A DNA stretch of 64,000 nucleotides from Xiphophorus maculatus. Its lineage: Eukaryota > Chordata > Actinopteri > Cyprinodontiformes > Poeciliidae. Both the position numbers and the translations under genes were made by a program. This document shows, in pieces, positions 22,517-36,500 of this stretch. The notes beneath the pieces are model-generated. The model had not been told where the DNA came from and searched no databases. It saw only the letters and a program-made list of their open reading frames with translations. The first letter of the stretch is position 1; every line of letters begins with the position of its first letter. The stretch spans positions 20,008,501 through 20,072,500 of the forward strand of contig NC_036447.1 of assembly GCF_002775205.1 (NCBI RefSeq), in the 5' to 3' direction.

Positions 22517-23069
22517 AATCGATTCTTTTTGGTCACTTCAACATCATTTGACTGTTGCAACAGTGTTGGTGCAGCAAGGCAGTAAAAACTTTGAAGGGAC
22601 AGACGACTGCAGACACAATGAATCACTGAGGTAAACAAAACACTCATGGCAACATAAAGCTTTAAGGAAACAGTAGAATAAATAAAGTTCCTTAAAATCT
22701 TTTGTAGAACACTTATGAGGAAATTTAACACATGAACTCATTTAAATCCCTTCTCAAACATGTATTTCAGCAACTAAAACTATGCAGAAGTGCATATTCC
22801 AACAGGTACAGCAGGTTCTCGGTGATCCAACTGTATCGAGGACTCATTAAAATGGAGTTAGTTGTCACTGTAGTTCAAACAAAAGAGGAAAATAATTATT
22901 TGTAGACGTTCACCGATCTGTTTAATCTGCTTTTGTGTCATTAATTTCAAACAATTACTTTGAACTGATGATTCCTTCAGGTGGTCACTAAAACAGTGCA
23001 AAAAGAAAGGAGCAACAAGAGTCACTTTTAAAAATTCTGATTTGTGCAAGATGGAGCTTATTAACACCG

Positions 23070-23101
<32 letters not shown>

Positions 23102-24529
23102 CGACTTTAAACAGACTAAACCCAGTATCAAGGCAAACAAACTTCCTACATGGGCTTTTTGACCCAATCCCTAAAGGTTTACAGCAAGCAGCAGCTTCGA
23201 CTTCAGTTACATCCGGTTTGTGCCAGACTTCACACACACGCAGCCGACATCTGGAGATATTTCGGCAGCCAGCAGCCAATGGGCGAAACGGAAAAAGAAA
23301 AGGAAGAGAAATCAGAGACCACCGCGCACCTGCAAGTTAAAAACTACTCCGCCTGAGAGGGAGGAACGATGGCACCGCGTTTCAGCGCCGTGGCGAATAC
23401 AAGCCATTGTAAAAGCCCGGCAGACCCCAGAGAGCAGCGGAGGGCCCCCTCTGTGAGTGCAGGAGGCTTCTCAGGGCCCCCCACAGTCCGAAATCCATCT
23501 GCTCCTGCCCCACCACCTTTCCTCTAAAACATAGTCACTGTGCCGTTAAAAATCAAAAACTTAGGACTGTGTGCTGTCCTCTAAATAGGCCACCTCTGAT
23601 TCAGCGCCCACTAGTGGCAAAGGTTAACCCATCAAACCTTCACGAGGCAGCTGCTGGGTGAGACCGCGGTAGAAAAATCAAGACCGACCTGAAACTAAAT
23701 GTCTTCTCCTCATCCGACTCTGTGGTTACACCTTGCATAAACTCAATTATGCACACCTCGCACATTTCATTCCATCCTCTCCAGTGTACACCACACACAC
23801 ACACGCACAGAAACACAGCTTAAAGACAAACATTCAGAGCTGCTGGCTGCAGATTACCGGCTTTGTCGTTTAGGATCTACCGTCACATTTAGGCCCAAGC
23901 TCCTTCACAGATGAACAGACTCCGCAAAAACTTAGAAGGAACTAAGAAAAACACACTGCAGAGACATTGCAGGGGAGTGTACAGAGGCCAACTACTTTAA
24001 AAATCAGAAATAATTAATCAGGCTGCGACTCTTCAGCTGGATTGCTCATTATAACCAACCAAAGACTAAGCGCCAAAAGGTTGAAACTAAGGTTTTAAAA
24101 AGAAAGTTTCTGTTTTTGGCAGGGAGCAAAGAAGGGACCTTGAATGTTTCACTGGTAACTCCTAATGCAGTTTTATAAACTGAAAACCATACAGTGAAAA
24201 CTAACTCAGTTTTTATAACTCAGAGTTCCTCAACATGTCGACTACGGCTCAGAACCGAGGGCGCCCTCCGAGAATCGCCTGCTCCTGGGATGAAAACTAG
24301 GATACAGCACATCAGTTTGCAAATCAAAGAATTGCAGAAAATCTGCAAAAACAAGACCAGCTAGGTGAACTTTAATGAAACGTTGTGACGAAAGCTTGCC
24401 GAGGAGGAAACAGAAACAGCCTGTCGCCATGTGGAAGGTACGGATCCGTTTGGAGCTGGTCAACTCTTCCATTTAGAGTTACACTGACGGCTGTGTGTGT
24501 TTGTGTTGAAGTGCAAGCAAATGAGTGGA

Positions 24530-27500
24530 TCAGAGGCCTGCTGTGAAGGAGAAGTTGGCAGCTAGTTTAAATCTGCTGCGGGAAGCTCTCCTGCCAGGAC
24601 TGTCCGTGGACAAAATGTTCTTCCCTTCAGGGAGCGACGGTGAAGCGTCTGAACCGCCGCGCTGCTCCGCCGGATCAGACGGACCATCTGCTGCTGCCGC
24701 CTCTACGGATTCCAGCTCTGAGATTCAGAAAAAAACTAATGTTAAGTGTGCAGTGTTTATATCTTGAAGGACATCAAACAGGTTTGAATTACTGAGCAAG
24801 ATCCGACCTGTTGGTGGCTGTGGAGGTGGAGTTCTCTCAAAATCAATCAGGTCCATTTGCTGCAGGAGAACAGGGTCAGGATGGAGCTGAGGTGACGGCA
24901 GGCAGGATGGCACAGGACCACACAACAGGTCAACGGGCGAGGCTAGACGGAGCAACTCTGAATCTGCATCGCAACCTGGCAGCCGGGAAAAAACACACAC
25001 AAAAAAAAAACAGATTCAAGAGTTAAAGTTTGAGTGAAACATATCAAGATAGACACAAAAATAAAAAAAGGTTCACCCAGTACCTTTGTAGACCAATTTA
25101 TCCAAGTTTTTTCTATATTCACATTTCTCTCAATGAAGTTCTTGACATGAAAATCACAGCTGTTATAACCCAATAAATCCACATAAATCAAGTTCAGTAC
25201 AGTAAAGTGACATCTGCAGTAGAGATTTATCATCTGAACATAAGGATGGCACAGCTGGAATCCATTAGGATTTAGAAAGCATTTTTGCTGCTGCTAAGGA
25301 TGGTAATAAAAAGGTTTGTCATTGCTAAAGTCTGATGGTTTACAAACAAACTAAGGGTAATGCTTACAATTGCATTTCTAAACTTCTGAATGTTCAAGTC
25401 AACATGAAGTGGAAGGAACGTAATTTCACCATAAAAATAGCCAGCACTATTATTCGTAATTGTGTTTCAAAGAACTTCAGAAGTTTACATGCAACCAGCA
25501 TTTCATATAAACATACGTGTGACTTGGATTACCTGGACTTTGTGTTCCTGACGTCGTGCTGCTGATGGGGCTGTCCCTGGGACTCTCCATGCTTTCTCCT
25601 GGCTGTGGGCTGCTGGGCCCTGAGGAGCTCGGCTTTGCTAAAGCAAACAAATACTCCACATTTAAAGTTTATTTTCATCCGTCTGAAAACCTTTTTTCAA
25701 CCTGACAAAGATCTAAATATACCCCGTACCTTACCTTTCATATCGTTCTTTAAAACGATAATCCTCTTATGACCGTGTCCTTTGATCCAGACCACCTGGA
25801 AACACAAGACAACATGTTTAATTATCAAAAAGAAGAAGAGACTTGAAAAAATTTTATAGATCTTTTAGGGACTGAATTATAATATTTTTAAAAAATGGAG
25901 AAAAAAAAAAAAAGCCCATGCTGACCTGTGGAATAGCGCTGAGCAGGTCATCAGTGCTCATGTATCCATAAAAGCGAGGTTCTAGGCTGCAGCCGGTAAA
26001 CTTGCTGTATGCCCCCTGGAACTCCGTCAGGAAGATCTGGTTGTAGTGGTAGGTGTGGAGCAGCGCCCGAACGTTACAAGCAAACTGGTAGAGTCTGGTA
26101 AGCCTCACCCACTCAACCCCATGGCCGCCGCCGCTGCTGCGATCTTCGACATTTCCACCACTTTCTTCAAAGTACAGCTAAGCAAGAAGGAGGAGTTTAG
26201 CTGTTAACTGCCATTTAGGCAGAACCAGAAAATCTATCACGGTTCTTCAGAGAGAAATCTGTTTCCAACCTCTACGAGGTAGGGCAGGCTCTTCAGCAGC
26301 TCGCTCAGAGACAGAAAGCCGTATTCACAGGGATTGAGCTGGGCTCCGTGAACACTCAGGTAATGGTGACTCAGCTCCTCCACCTTCATTCCTTTCGTCA
26401 TGTGATCGTTTTCCTGGGACATGAGCAGGGCCAGCAGCTGAGTGGTCAGCAGGCGCAGAGACTTCCTGTTGATCAGCTGCACTTCCCGACCGTCAGGTCT
26501 GTCCACCACCTGAACAAGAGGAACGGAACGCCATCAACGCCTCAACAGTAAACGGGGAGATACTGGAGTTACATTGACACTCCAACAAAACTAAAATAAC
26601 CAACAGATATTATCTAGACTTCTGAAACTTATAGCCAGGACAATATTTTGCAAAAGTAATAAATAGTATATTTTAGCAGTAGGTACAAGTTTCCACCCTG
26701 TTTTGGGGCTTCAGGGGAATCTGAGTGGCTAGTCGATGTAGACAAAAAATCTGATCTAGCCAAACAGGGCCACAAAACCAATGTGAAAAGGAAAAAAAAA
26801 TACATTTTGTTCAAAAGGGGCAAAATGCCTTTATTCAGTTACTCAGTTTTTATTTAAAAGTGATACAGCTTACTTTTTTCTCTAGTCATCTTCTGAGGTA
26901 TTATTAGTAGTTGCTTTACTTTGTACTGGTCTGAGAATCTCATTACTATAAACTTAACTCAATATGAGAACCTTCTACTCCAAGTACGGGAATCATCACT
27001 GATGACAAGATACCTCAAAAAGTTTCACTCATTGTTATGCAGTAAACCGTCTTCCTGATAACTTCTTTAGATTGTTGTTTCTGTGGTAGAAAGAGACTGA
27101 ACCCATTTATATTTCCATTTTTTATATTGTATATTTCAGAACAAATGTCTTTTTTTTTTTTACCTTGACAACATGGCAGAGTTTGGCCAGCAGAGCGGGC
27201 AGCGTAGCCGTGTCGTAGTCCTGCAGACGAAGCCCATAGCCGAAGGTCTTGCTGTACTCTATGAGCAGCTGGCTGACAGAAAGACTGAAGTTCTTCTGAG
27301 CCCGTAGAAGCTTGACCAGCTGGGCCGCCAGAGCCTTGATGCGCTCCACCTCGGTTAGAGTCAGCACCTTCTCTTCCCCACATTCCAAAATCTGAGGAGA
27401 GATGGAAACGTTCAATAGGTCAGAAACCAACCAAAACCCTCAGAGGAACAGAAGGCGATATGAAGTCCGGAGCGGCGTGTCGGCCGTACCGTCAGAATGT

Positions 27501-30500
27501 CTGGGATTGCCTCGAAGAGCTCCATGAGCTTGGTGAATCCGTAGTAGCTGAGCTTGCACTGCCGGCCAAAGTGGTGGTGGTAGGTTGGGATGAACTTGCT
27601 GAACGGCATCCGGCTGTGTGGCTCATGCCGAAGAAGGTCCACCACCTCCTTCGCAAACTGCTTGGTTCGCTCCATTTCCTCCACGGTCCGCTCTGGCAAC
27701 CAGAAACGGGTTTCCAAAATAAAAGCAAACGTTTGACTTGGTGGAAGGAAAATGGTCGTCAATTTCTTTTTTAAGCAAGTAATTCAGTTTCATTTATGTA
27801 GCACCAACCACACACTTTAAAATCACAAAGTGCTTCACAAAGACACAATCATAAAAATCAAGAATATAAAAACGGATATAAAAAATAATTTTTCTGTCTT
27901 AAAAAATATGTTTTTAAGAAGTAACATTTTGGATGAAAGATGAAGCATCTTGTATTTTTACATATTGAGGACTGTCAGGTTCTAGATTACAGGTTCTCCA
28001 CAACCTTTGCTTCACAATTATTAGTGGTCTATCACAATAAACTCCACTGAAACACAACGACGACCCTCATATGGTTGAAGATTTTTGAAATCTGTCTGCA
28101 TAGAATTGGATAATTCTCTGCAACAAACTTTGCCAAAATGAACTAAAAACCTCGTAACAAAGCGAGTCGTTTTTATTCAGACTCAATCAGCGTTTTGTCA
28201 GTTTCAGACTGACCTCTCTTGGGAACAGAGATGACCGTGTCGGTGGTCTGGTTAGTGATGGTGATGGTAGTGTCTGGGATCTCAGCCAGCAGGTCCATCA
28301 GGTCACATATGCCGTAGTCTGTGACTCTCCAGTCTCTTGAGAAGCACCTGGAACAAAGAATACAAGAACTGAAACACCAGCGATTCAAACTCTTTTTAAT
28401 GAATCAAGCTATTAAAAAAAAAAAAAAGACTTAAATGCTTGCTTACTGACCAATGATATGCCTGCATGAAGTCCTTGAGTGCCACTTGTTTACTAGCTTG
28501 AAACTTGAGCAGCTTAAGAAGGTCTTGTGTGAAGCGCTTCACTTGTGCTCGGTGGGTGAGGGTCAGTAAACGCTTGGTACCCATTCCAATTATCTGTTGG
28601 TAAAAACATAAACAAAAACATGAAACACAAATATATCTCATTAATGGGAACATTAATGGAATGGGTTTTCTTTAGAGAACCTGTAGGACATGTGGGACGG
28701 CTTCCAGAAGCTCCAGCAGCTTGGAGAAACCGTAGTCAGAGACTCGGCATTGCTTAGCAAAGTGATGGTGGTATGAAGGTATGAATTTGCTGATCGGCAT
28801 GAGGCAAGATGGCTGACTCTTCAACAGGTCAATAATCTCTCTGCTAAACTGGATGAGCTGGGGATTGCCAACCGGACTTTTGCAACGCTGAAACCAGGGC
28901 TCTGCAAAAACAAACAAACAAAAAAAAAAAAAAATATATTAAAATTCAGATGCATGCGAGAGATGTGAAGGGTAGAGACATAACTTGAATATTTGTGTCT
29001 ATTCCTACCAGAGTTTTGCCCAGGTGGTTTGTTGTGGACCCACTTGATGACTTTGAACCCATTCTGCGCCGTGACGACGGTGATGCTGGGAACGCAGGTA
29101 ATGAGATGCTCCAGAGGAACACCGTCCTCTAGATTCTCATTGCCAACTTGCAGAGGGCTAAAAGCTGCTGCATAGCAGTCTGGAAAACTAAAATTAAACA
29201 TTGCTCATTTCAAATGTGCCCACACATGTTTCGTAAACGTTACACAGAATTGTGCCGTTACCTTAGCAGTGGAAGAGTGCCGTCATGCAACTGTAGCAGA
29301 CTGTGGACTTCAGTGGACAAACTACTCAGCGACGTCATGACAAAGGGGATTTTATAGGACTCGGGGTCAAAGTCTGCCTCGCTGTTAAAAATGTACAAAA
29401 TAATTTTAAAAAATTAGTAAACGTTCATATTTTAATCTTAGATAGTCATAAGTACAAAAAGACCATGACCAGTTTTCAGTCGTGTAGAATTCAGGTTTTA
29501 GGTTGGAGACTGATAAGAAGTGTCAGAAAAACAAAAAACAGTAATAAGCAGACTGATGATGAAACTGAAGTCTCAATATTCAAGATGGCCGACGGTTGAC
29601 TATAACATGTTTTTAATGTTTGCACTAAAATATTTACACTTCTAATTTCTTAATGGTTTGAAAGAATGTTAGGTCTTGTCCATACGTAGCTGAAAAATGA
29701 TGTAGCTGAAATATTTGTTGAGTGATATAATCATTTATTCAGTTTAATCCCTTGATAATATCAAGGGTTATTCTTATTAAACATGTCTAAAGATTTTGTT
29801 TGGAGCATTTTACAGTACCATTTTACAGTACAGTATACAATTATTGTTCAGGAAGAAAAGGCTCATTGGGGATGATTTAAAATGACAACCTGCTCACTTT
29901 TATATTTTCAACTGATTTCATTTAGGATATGTAGGATTCTTGATTAATTAAAAAAAAAAAAAAATCAAAATAAAGTTGTTTAAAAGCTACCAAATTAAAG
30001 CATGTCTGTGTGCTACAAAATACCCTGGTTGCATAGCAAATACGTTGTCTAGGTATAATAAAAATCACTACAATTACACGAATACTAAAAATCATTCCTC
30101 ATATTTTACTACAAATTCTGTTGATAAAAAGTAGGACATTTTAGTTGATTAAAACAGAAATGACCACAAGTTGGTAAAATACTAAAACTACATTGAAAAA
30201 CTCTGATCAAGAAAAAGAAAAAAATGAAGGAGCTCAAAGGATGTGAATACTTTTGCAAGGCACTGTTTGAATATGTTTTTTACCTGAAGTCCTGCTTAGC
30301 ATAATGTTGTCTGCAAACAGGCTCGTGGTACTCGAGTTCCTCAAACACAACAGGACTCCCGCTTGCAGAGGACGAACCCTCCTGTGACTGGGAAGATCCC
30401 AGTGGACTCTGACGAATCTGGATGCTGGGCAGGAGACACACCAGCCTGGAGCCGCCTTGTTCCCTCACCGAGAGCACGTCCGATAACTTGTACAGCTCAC

Positions 30501-33500
30501 CAATGGCGAGTTTATGCAAGTATCTGAAAAGGAGGACATGATAAATGTGTTACTTTACAGCTTGGACATTAAACAAATACTAAATTGAAAGCAATGGGTT
30601 GAAACGGGTACTGACTTCTTCTCATAGATCTCAGCTAGCTTGAACAGAGGCAGGCAATTAGCAGGAGCATCCTGAAGAACACAAATGATCTCAGTGCTGT
30701 AAAATGGAAGAAGGAAAATTACTTCAGGATCTTATTTATTTTGGTGATTTTTAACCTTTGCATACAAAAACCAAAAGAAAAAAACACCACCATGCTGAAA
30801 AATAAAAAAAATAAATAAATATTTAAATTCTTGTCAATGGCAATAACAAAATGTAGACCAAAAATGTAGGTGGAAGCATAGGCTTTTTATACCTTCGCTT
30901 TTGTTTAAACATTAAAAATAATTTAAAAGAATCAAAAACAGAAGGATCTTTCCTGTATATTTTTCTAAAACATCTCCAAGGAGTTTGGGGTGAGTCTGTT
31001 TTTTTTTTTTTAGTTTGTCTATGGTCATAATCAAAACTTTGTATTTGTTTAGCAAAAGTGATTTTTATTCTTTTTTTATTTAAAGACTGAAAGACACAGT
31101 TGTAATTTCTCATGACAATTAATCCACACCTGAATCCCTCAATTGGTTTTAAAATTTGTCCTGACCTTTAGTAATCAAAAAAAAACCCAACTTTTCTATG
31201 AGTTAATATCTTAAATTATAGATTGTTTCTTTAATTTAAAACTGCTTCATAGAAGAAATTTATTATAGGCTTTGTATGTCAAGGGTTAATTTGAGACAAA
31301 ATGTTTGTCAATTTACTAACTAATTCACCAAACTGTACCTGAGCAAGGAAAGAGATTTGTTGTTGCCACCAGTAATGAGAGACACCTGGATGCGTTTACT
31401 TCCAATCTTGTAGCGGTGCAGGCCGCTGACGGCACTGATGGCTTGCTGCAGGAACGTCATCTGAACCGTGGCCTTCAGCTGGTAATCCGTGTGCGGGCTC
31501 AGATTCACAGCTTTCACCTAGACAAAACAAAAAGGAAACACAGAAATGTTCAACTCCCTGAGTGACACATCACATCTTTCCAAATACTAGGTGTAAGCCT
31601 TACCTGTCCATGACGGGAGAAGGCGTCATGCAGTATCTGCTGCAGATCTTTGCGGGACATCCTGTAGTCAAGGTTGGCGACCTGAAGCTCCGCCCCCTCT
31701 GAGAAAGGCTCGGACGGACCCTCAGAGAAAGCGTTGGGAGCGGTCGTGAGCAGAGGAGAGGAGCGGCTGGACAGGCAGGGGGATCCACTCCTTTTTATTG
31801 AAAGAGGAGATGTTTGTTAATCTAAAAATAACAGTTGTAGTTATAAAACAGTGCTGATGGATAATGCTCACGCAGCATTCGTACCGGGAGGACCAGGACC
31901 CATGAGACGGGACGAGGGGGCTGAAGCTCCTGTTCAGATTCAGCTTGCTGAAGGCTGAGGGTGTGCTAATCTTGAACTCGTCCGAGCTCTGGTCCCTCTG
32001 CGCTGCTGGCGATCCGGTTACACTTCGAGGACTGGAGCCCTCTCTTTTACACAGAGAGGGGAGGGGGTGGTTAGGCTGGGAACAACACTGCACAGACACC
32101 ATCAACTCAGCAAACAGTTTTGTGGTCAAAACTAGTTAAAATACTATACAGTTCCCGTGAAGACAGTCACACTGCATTGCAAAAGTATTCACACTGTTCG
32201 AACATCTTCACAATACAGACCACTGATCAATTTTACTGGGAATTTTTGAGTGAAAAAAACCCAAAAACACAACACGTTACTTTTTAAAGCACACGGTTGT
32301 CCAAAATATTCAGTCTTGGTCAACCAGTATTCTTTGTATACAATTCCCATCGGATTGAAGAGTATCATAGAAGTGTTTGTCCCTTTGCTGACTTGCTTTT
32401 TTTTTTTCATGTTTGTCACACTTCAGTGTTTCAGAACTTAAATATTAGTCAAAGTAACACAAGTAAACACAGAATGGAGTTTTTAAATGAAGAGGTTTGT
32501 TATTAATGAAGAAAAAAAATTCCAAATCTACATGGCCCTGTGAGGGAGGTGTGACTGCCCTTCCTGTTAAAACATAACTATTTATCACACCTGAGTTCAC
32601 TGTCTTTAGCCATGCACTGATTACTGCAGCACCTGTTTTCAATCAGGACATCACTTGGCCTGACAAATAAACACCACCAAATAATTCTCAAAAGCTAGAC
32701 ATCATGCTGAGATCCAAAGAAATTCAGTAAAGTAATTGAAATCTGCCAGTCTGGAAAGGGTTACAAAGCCAGAACATGGTTGCTCTGAAACATTGAAGTG
32801 TGACAAACATGCAAAATAAATAAATAAAATTTAAAAAATAGGAAATCAGGAAGGGGGCACACACTTTTCCACACCCTGTATTCAAAGCTTTGGTCATCAT
32901 TTCATAATCAGGTTTGTTCACTACTGCTCTCTAAGAAACCTGAGGCCTTCATAGAACAGCTGCATTTACTGAGGTGAAATCAGACACAGGTGCTTCATTA
33001 ATTATAACTTCTGAAGGCAGCTAGACTAGATGATATTTATTAAACTCAAAGTATAGGGGGCAATGTAAGAATGCACACAGCCCTCAAGATTTTTTTCCAT
33101 GAAAAAAATAAAAATGAAAAACAATCAATACTGAATTTTACAGTTCTGTACAACCTAAATGGATTTATATAGGCACTTATTAAATAAAAACAAATTGTCC
33201 CCCCTGATGTGTGTGTGTGTGTGTGTATGTACCTCTTCTTGTGCTTCGATTCTCCCGATAGGCCAGTCTTTGCCTGATCCTCCAGGGCTCCCGTCTCTTT
33301 TCTCTGGGGTGATAAGGAAGCAGCACGCCCCCCACCCAAGTGGGGCAGGCCCACCCTGGACTTTGCATCCACGTTAGTCTCCTAAATTAAAACAGTGGAA
33401 GATTGTTTTTCAGAAAGGTGTAATGAGGAGAGACATATTAGTGACACCTGCGAGGCTGCATGCAAAAAAGCTGAAGAAAAATCAGACCTGAACCAACTCA

Positions 33501-36500
33501 TTAAGGTGAATCTAGCAATGTGCAGTTAAAATCAACAAAGCAATTAAATCAAGAACAGATTTTAAATGATTTTGGAGGATACATTGTCTCAATAATTGTT
33601 GCAATAAATAAGAATACTGTTATTTTGAGACCAGTCTTGAGGAAAATGCTGATGATGGCATAAAAATGCAAGATCAATAAACTTGAATTTTGTAAACACG
33701 TCACACAGGAACTGGGAGATATTTGAAATGACCCAAATAAAACACGACAACCAAATAACTTAAGCAAAAATAAAAACAAAAACAAAATGGTTTTTGAAGC
33801 ATCTATATAAAATTTCTGTATAAAAAATATTAATCAGAATGGAAATTACTGAGGTCATTTCAATTTATCATGGGCTTGGCTTATTGTGATAGAGGTAGCT
33901 GAACATAAACTTTTGAATAAAATTTCAAAGTTCAACTCCAAACGTTTGAATTTTACATCTCTAGTTTTGACCTTATTGGGTTGGTTTTGATCAGACAGTT
34001 GCACTTGCTTAATTGAAGGCAAAGAAAAAAAATGTAGAAGTAAAAAGCCTTAATTTTTATTTTTTTTTGTAAAAATGGAAAGCATTAAGAAACAAAAATA
34101 TAGGTTAAAACTGAGTAAAGACAAACTGGCTAGTAGAAATATGGCTTCACAGACACAAAAGACAAGCACAAAAGCTATGAGGCAACTCATCGATTAATAT
34201 GACTTGACAAATGAACATGCAGGGCAGTCAGGAGAGAAAAAAAAAGCATGCACCAGCACAAATACTGCATGCCATCTGCTAGTAGTGGCAGACAAATGAA
34301 GGCAAGCAAGATGTTAGTTAAAGCAGCAATCAGGAGAGCTTTGAGGGAGGACAAGCTACTGCGATTTGCACGGCAGCCCAGACAAGGACAGAGCGCAGTG
34401 GGAGGCGGGAGGGAGGCGGGCATGGAGGAGTCTGCTGACCTGATGCGGTTTGGCTGGAGCGCCGCCCGGAGGCCCACTGGACCCCCTCCTGGGGCTGTAG
34501 GGCCTCTCGGGAACTAGGGCAGAGGTGGGGAAGGGGCGGGTGGCTCGCCGTGGCCTCCTGGGTGATCTGGGCTTCTCCACGGGGAGAAAAGAGGACGAGG
34601 AAATGGAGGGGAAAGGGGCGAGCACAGACACCTTGGTTTGGAGGGAGCGGGGTCTGGCCTGAAGCGGAGCCTCAGGACTGACTTCGTCTCTGGGCCTTGG
34701 CGTGAAAGAGAGGTTGATTCTGTAGCCAAATACATCCTCGTTCTCCATTCGTTTGCGGGCGCGTGCGGCCGCCTCGGGGCTGCCGAAGCGGAGGACAGCA
34801 GCACCCGGGGACAAACTCTGCACTTTGCCCCCACAGTTGTCTGACAGGCGGCGAAGCCTGAGCCTCACGGCGTTCTGCAGGGTCTTGTCACAGATGACGG
34901 GGAGGTTGTGCACATAGAGGAGGCTGAAACTGGGCTGAGAGAGGGGAGGAAGAGACATTGTGCCCGTCTGGTTTGCATCAAACTTAAGATACAAAACTGA
35001 AGCCGTGTTTGTTTTAAAAGAAAGTGAAAGTTTTTCCATTAATTTCAAAACTGGAAAAAAAACAAAAACAAAAAAAAAAAAAAAATTGAAATACAGCTCC
35101 AAAACACAAAAGGCTCTAAAACTTGCACTATCAAATTAGAGTCATTTTTTTGTATCTTAATATCTTACACATTTAATACAAATTAAAGTCTTAATACAGT
35201 GTCTCAAAAGGTATTTAAACACACCTGAAGCTTTTTCCACATGTTTGTGCCACAAACTTGAACGCATTTCATTGTGATTTTGCACAACATCTCAACCTCA
35301 CACAGACAGAATGGAGCTCATCCATAAACATTAGGGCAGTTTAAGACATTTGGAATGAGAGGTATGGATACTTCTGACAGACACTGTAAAAATAAGTTCA
35401 GTTTTAAGGGCCAAAAACAGTGTAAATATGGACTTGCTTAACCTGTAAGGTGATAATCATGCCAGGGCAGTGATTGGATAAGCAAGCATGTCAATTTCTT
35501 ATAGATGAGGGTAAAGAAACAGGATTGCATCCTATTTTTTAATCCTGTAGGCTATTAATCCTGCCTTTTTAAAAAAAGGTGCTGATGTATTGTCGATATG
35601 CATATTGACCAACCATTATATTTTTCTTTGTTTAATCTGGACAATACCAAATTACCTCATCAGATACAGCTTTAAAAAGGTGTTTAAGGCTTTAGTGGAG
35701 GATTCCGAGTCTTACCTGTGATTTGACCGGCATACGCTGTGGCAGATCTGCTGTGATTTCCTGAAAGGGAACATGGCGGTGGGCGTGCTGCAGCAGAGTC
35801 GAAGACGTGTGGTTGCCGTGGATCAGAATCACCTGGAAGCCGTGGCGGTGACGCAGGTCACTCAGCTCGCTGGCGAAATTCACATCCGCTGGCGGCAAAG
35901 AGACAAAATGATCTTTTAAATCAAAAGAGCTCCCTCAAAGAAGACCTGATTCAGGTGATCGTGGGTAAACAAGGCAACTCACAGGACACCAGAATAACAG
36001 TTGCAGGTGCAGCATGGGTATCAGCAAATCGCCTCAGGCTCTGGCGAAGTTTGTCGTCGGCAGCGTTCTTTGCCGTGGCATTGATATGAGCGACGGTGAC
36101 CTGAAGAAAAGCAAAATGTACAATATATAAAATTATTAGCTCTTTGCAGACAAATGTTTCACCCAGCATGACTTCAGGTAAATACAGACACAAGTAAAGC
36201 TAATCTACCAGCATCAAGACAAGCAAGCCCCGTCTTTGAACTGTAGAGTGTGATGTTCAGGTATTCAGACCTCTCATTTTTCTCACACTGTCACAATACA
36301 ACAAATTCCAGTGCATTTTATTAGATTTTGTGTAGCAGCCCAAGATGGAGTGGTGCATAGCTAAAGTTGAAGAAAAAAAGTGTTGTTTTTTTTTAAAGAA
36401 ATAAAAACCAAAAACAACCAGAAAACAGCAAATTTATGCTTTCTGGTAGATGTGCCCACTTCACTCAGATTTGTCATATTGTTTAATTTATCATGAAGAA

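Noticed and set aside
23073-23101. Poly(A) run as evidence of a processed pseudogene
   Set aside because: No gene-like sequence precedes it on the plus strand and no target duplication was seen; it is a simple run in the marf1 3' UTR.
34356-35102. 248-codon minus-strand frame as a separate gene
   Set aside because: Its core is the marf1 exon 34440-34934 with intron read-through on both sides.
36225-36360. Possible further MITE in a marf1 intron
   Set aside because: It has fragments resembling Tc1-type ends but no matching opposite end or duplication.
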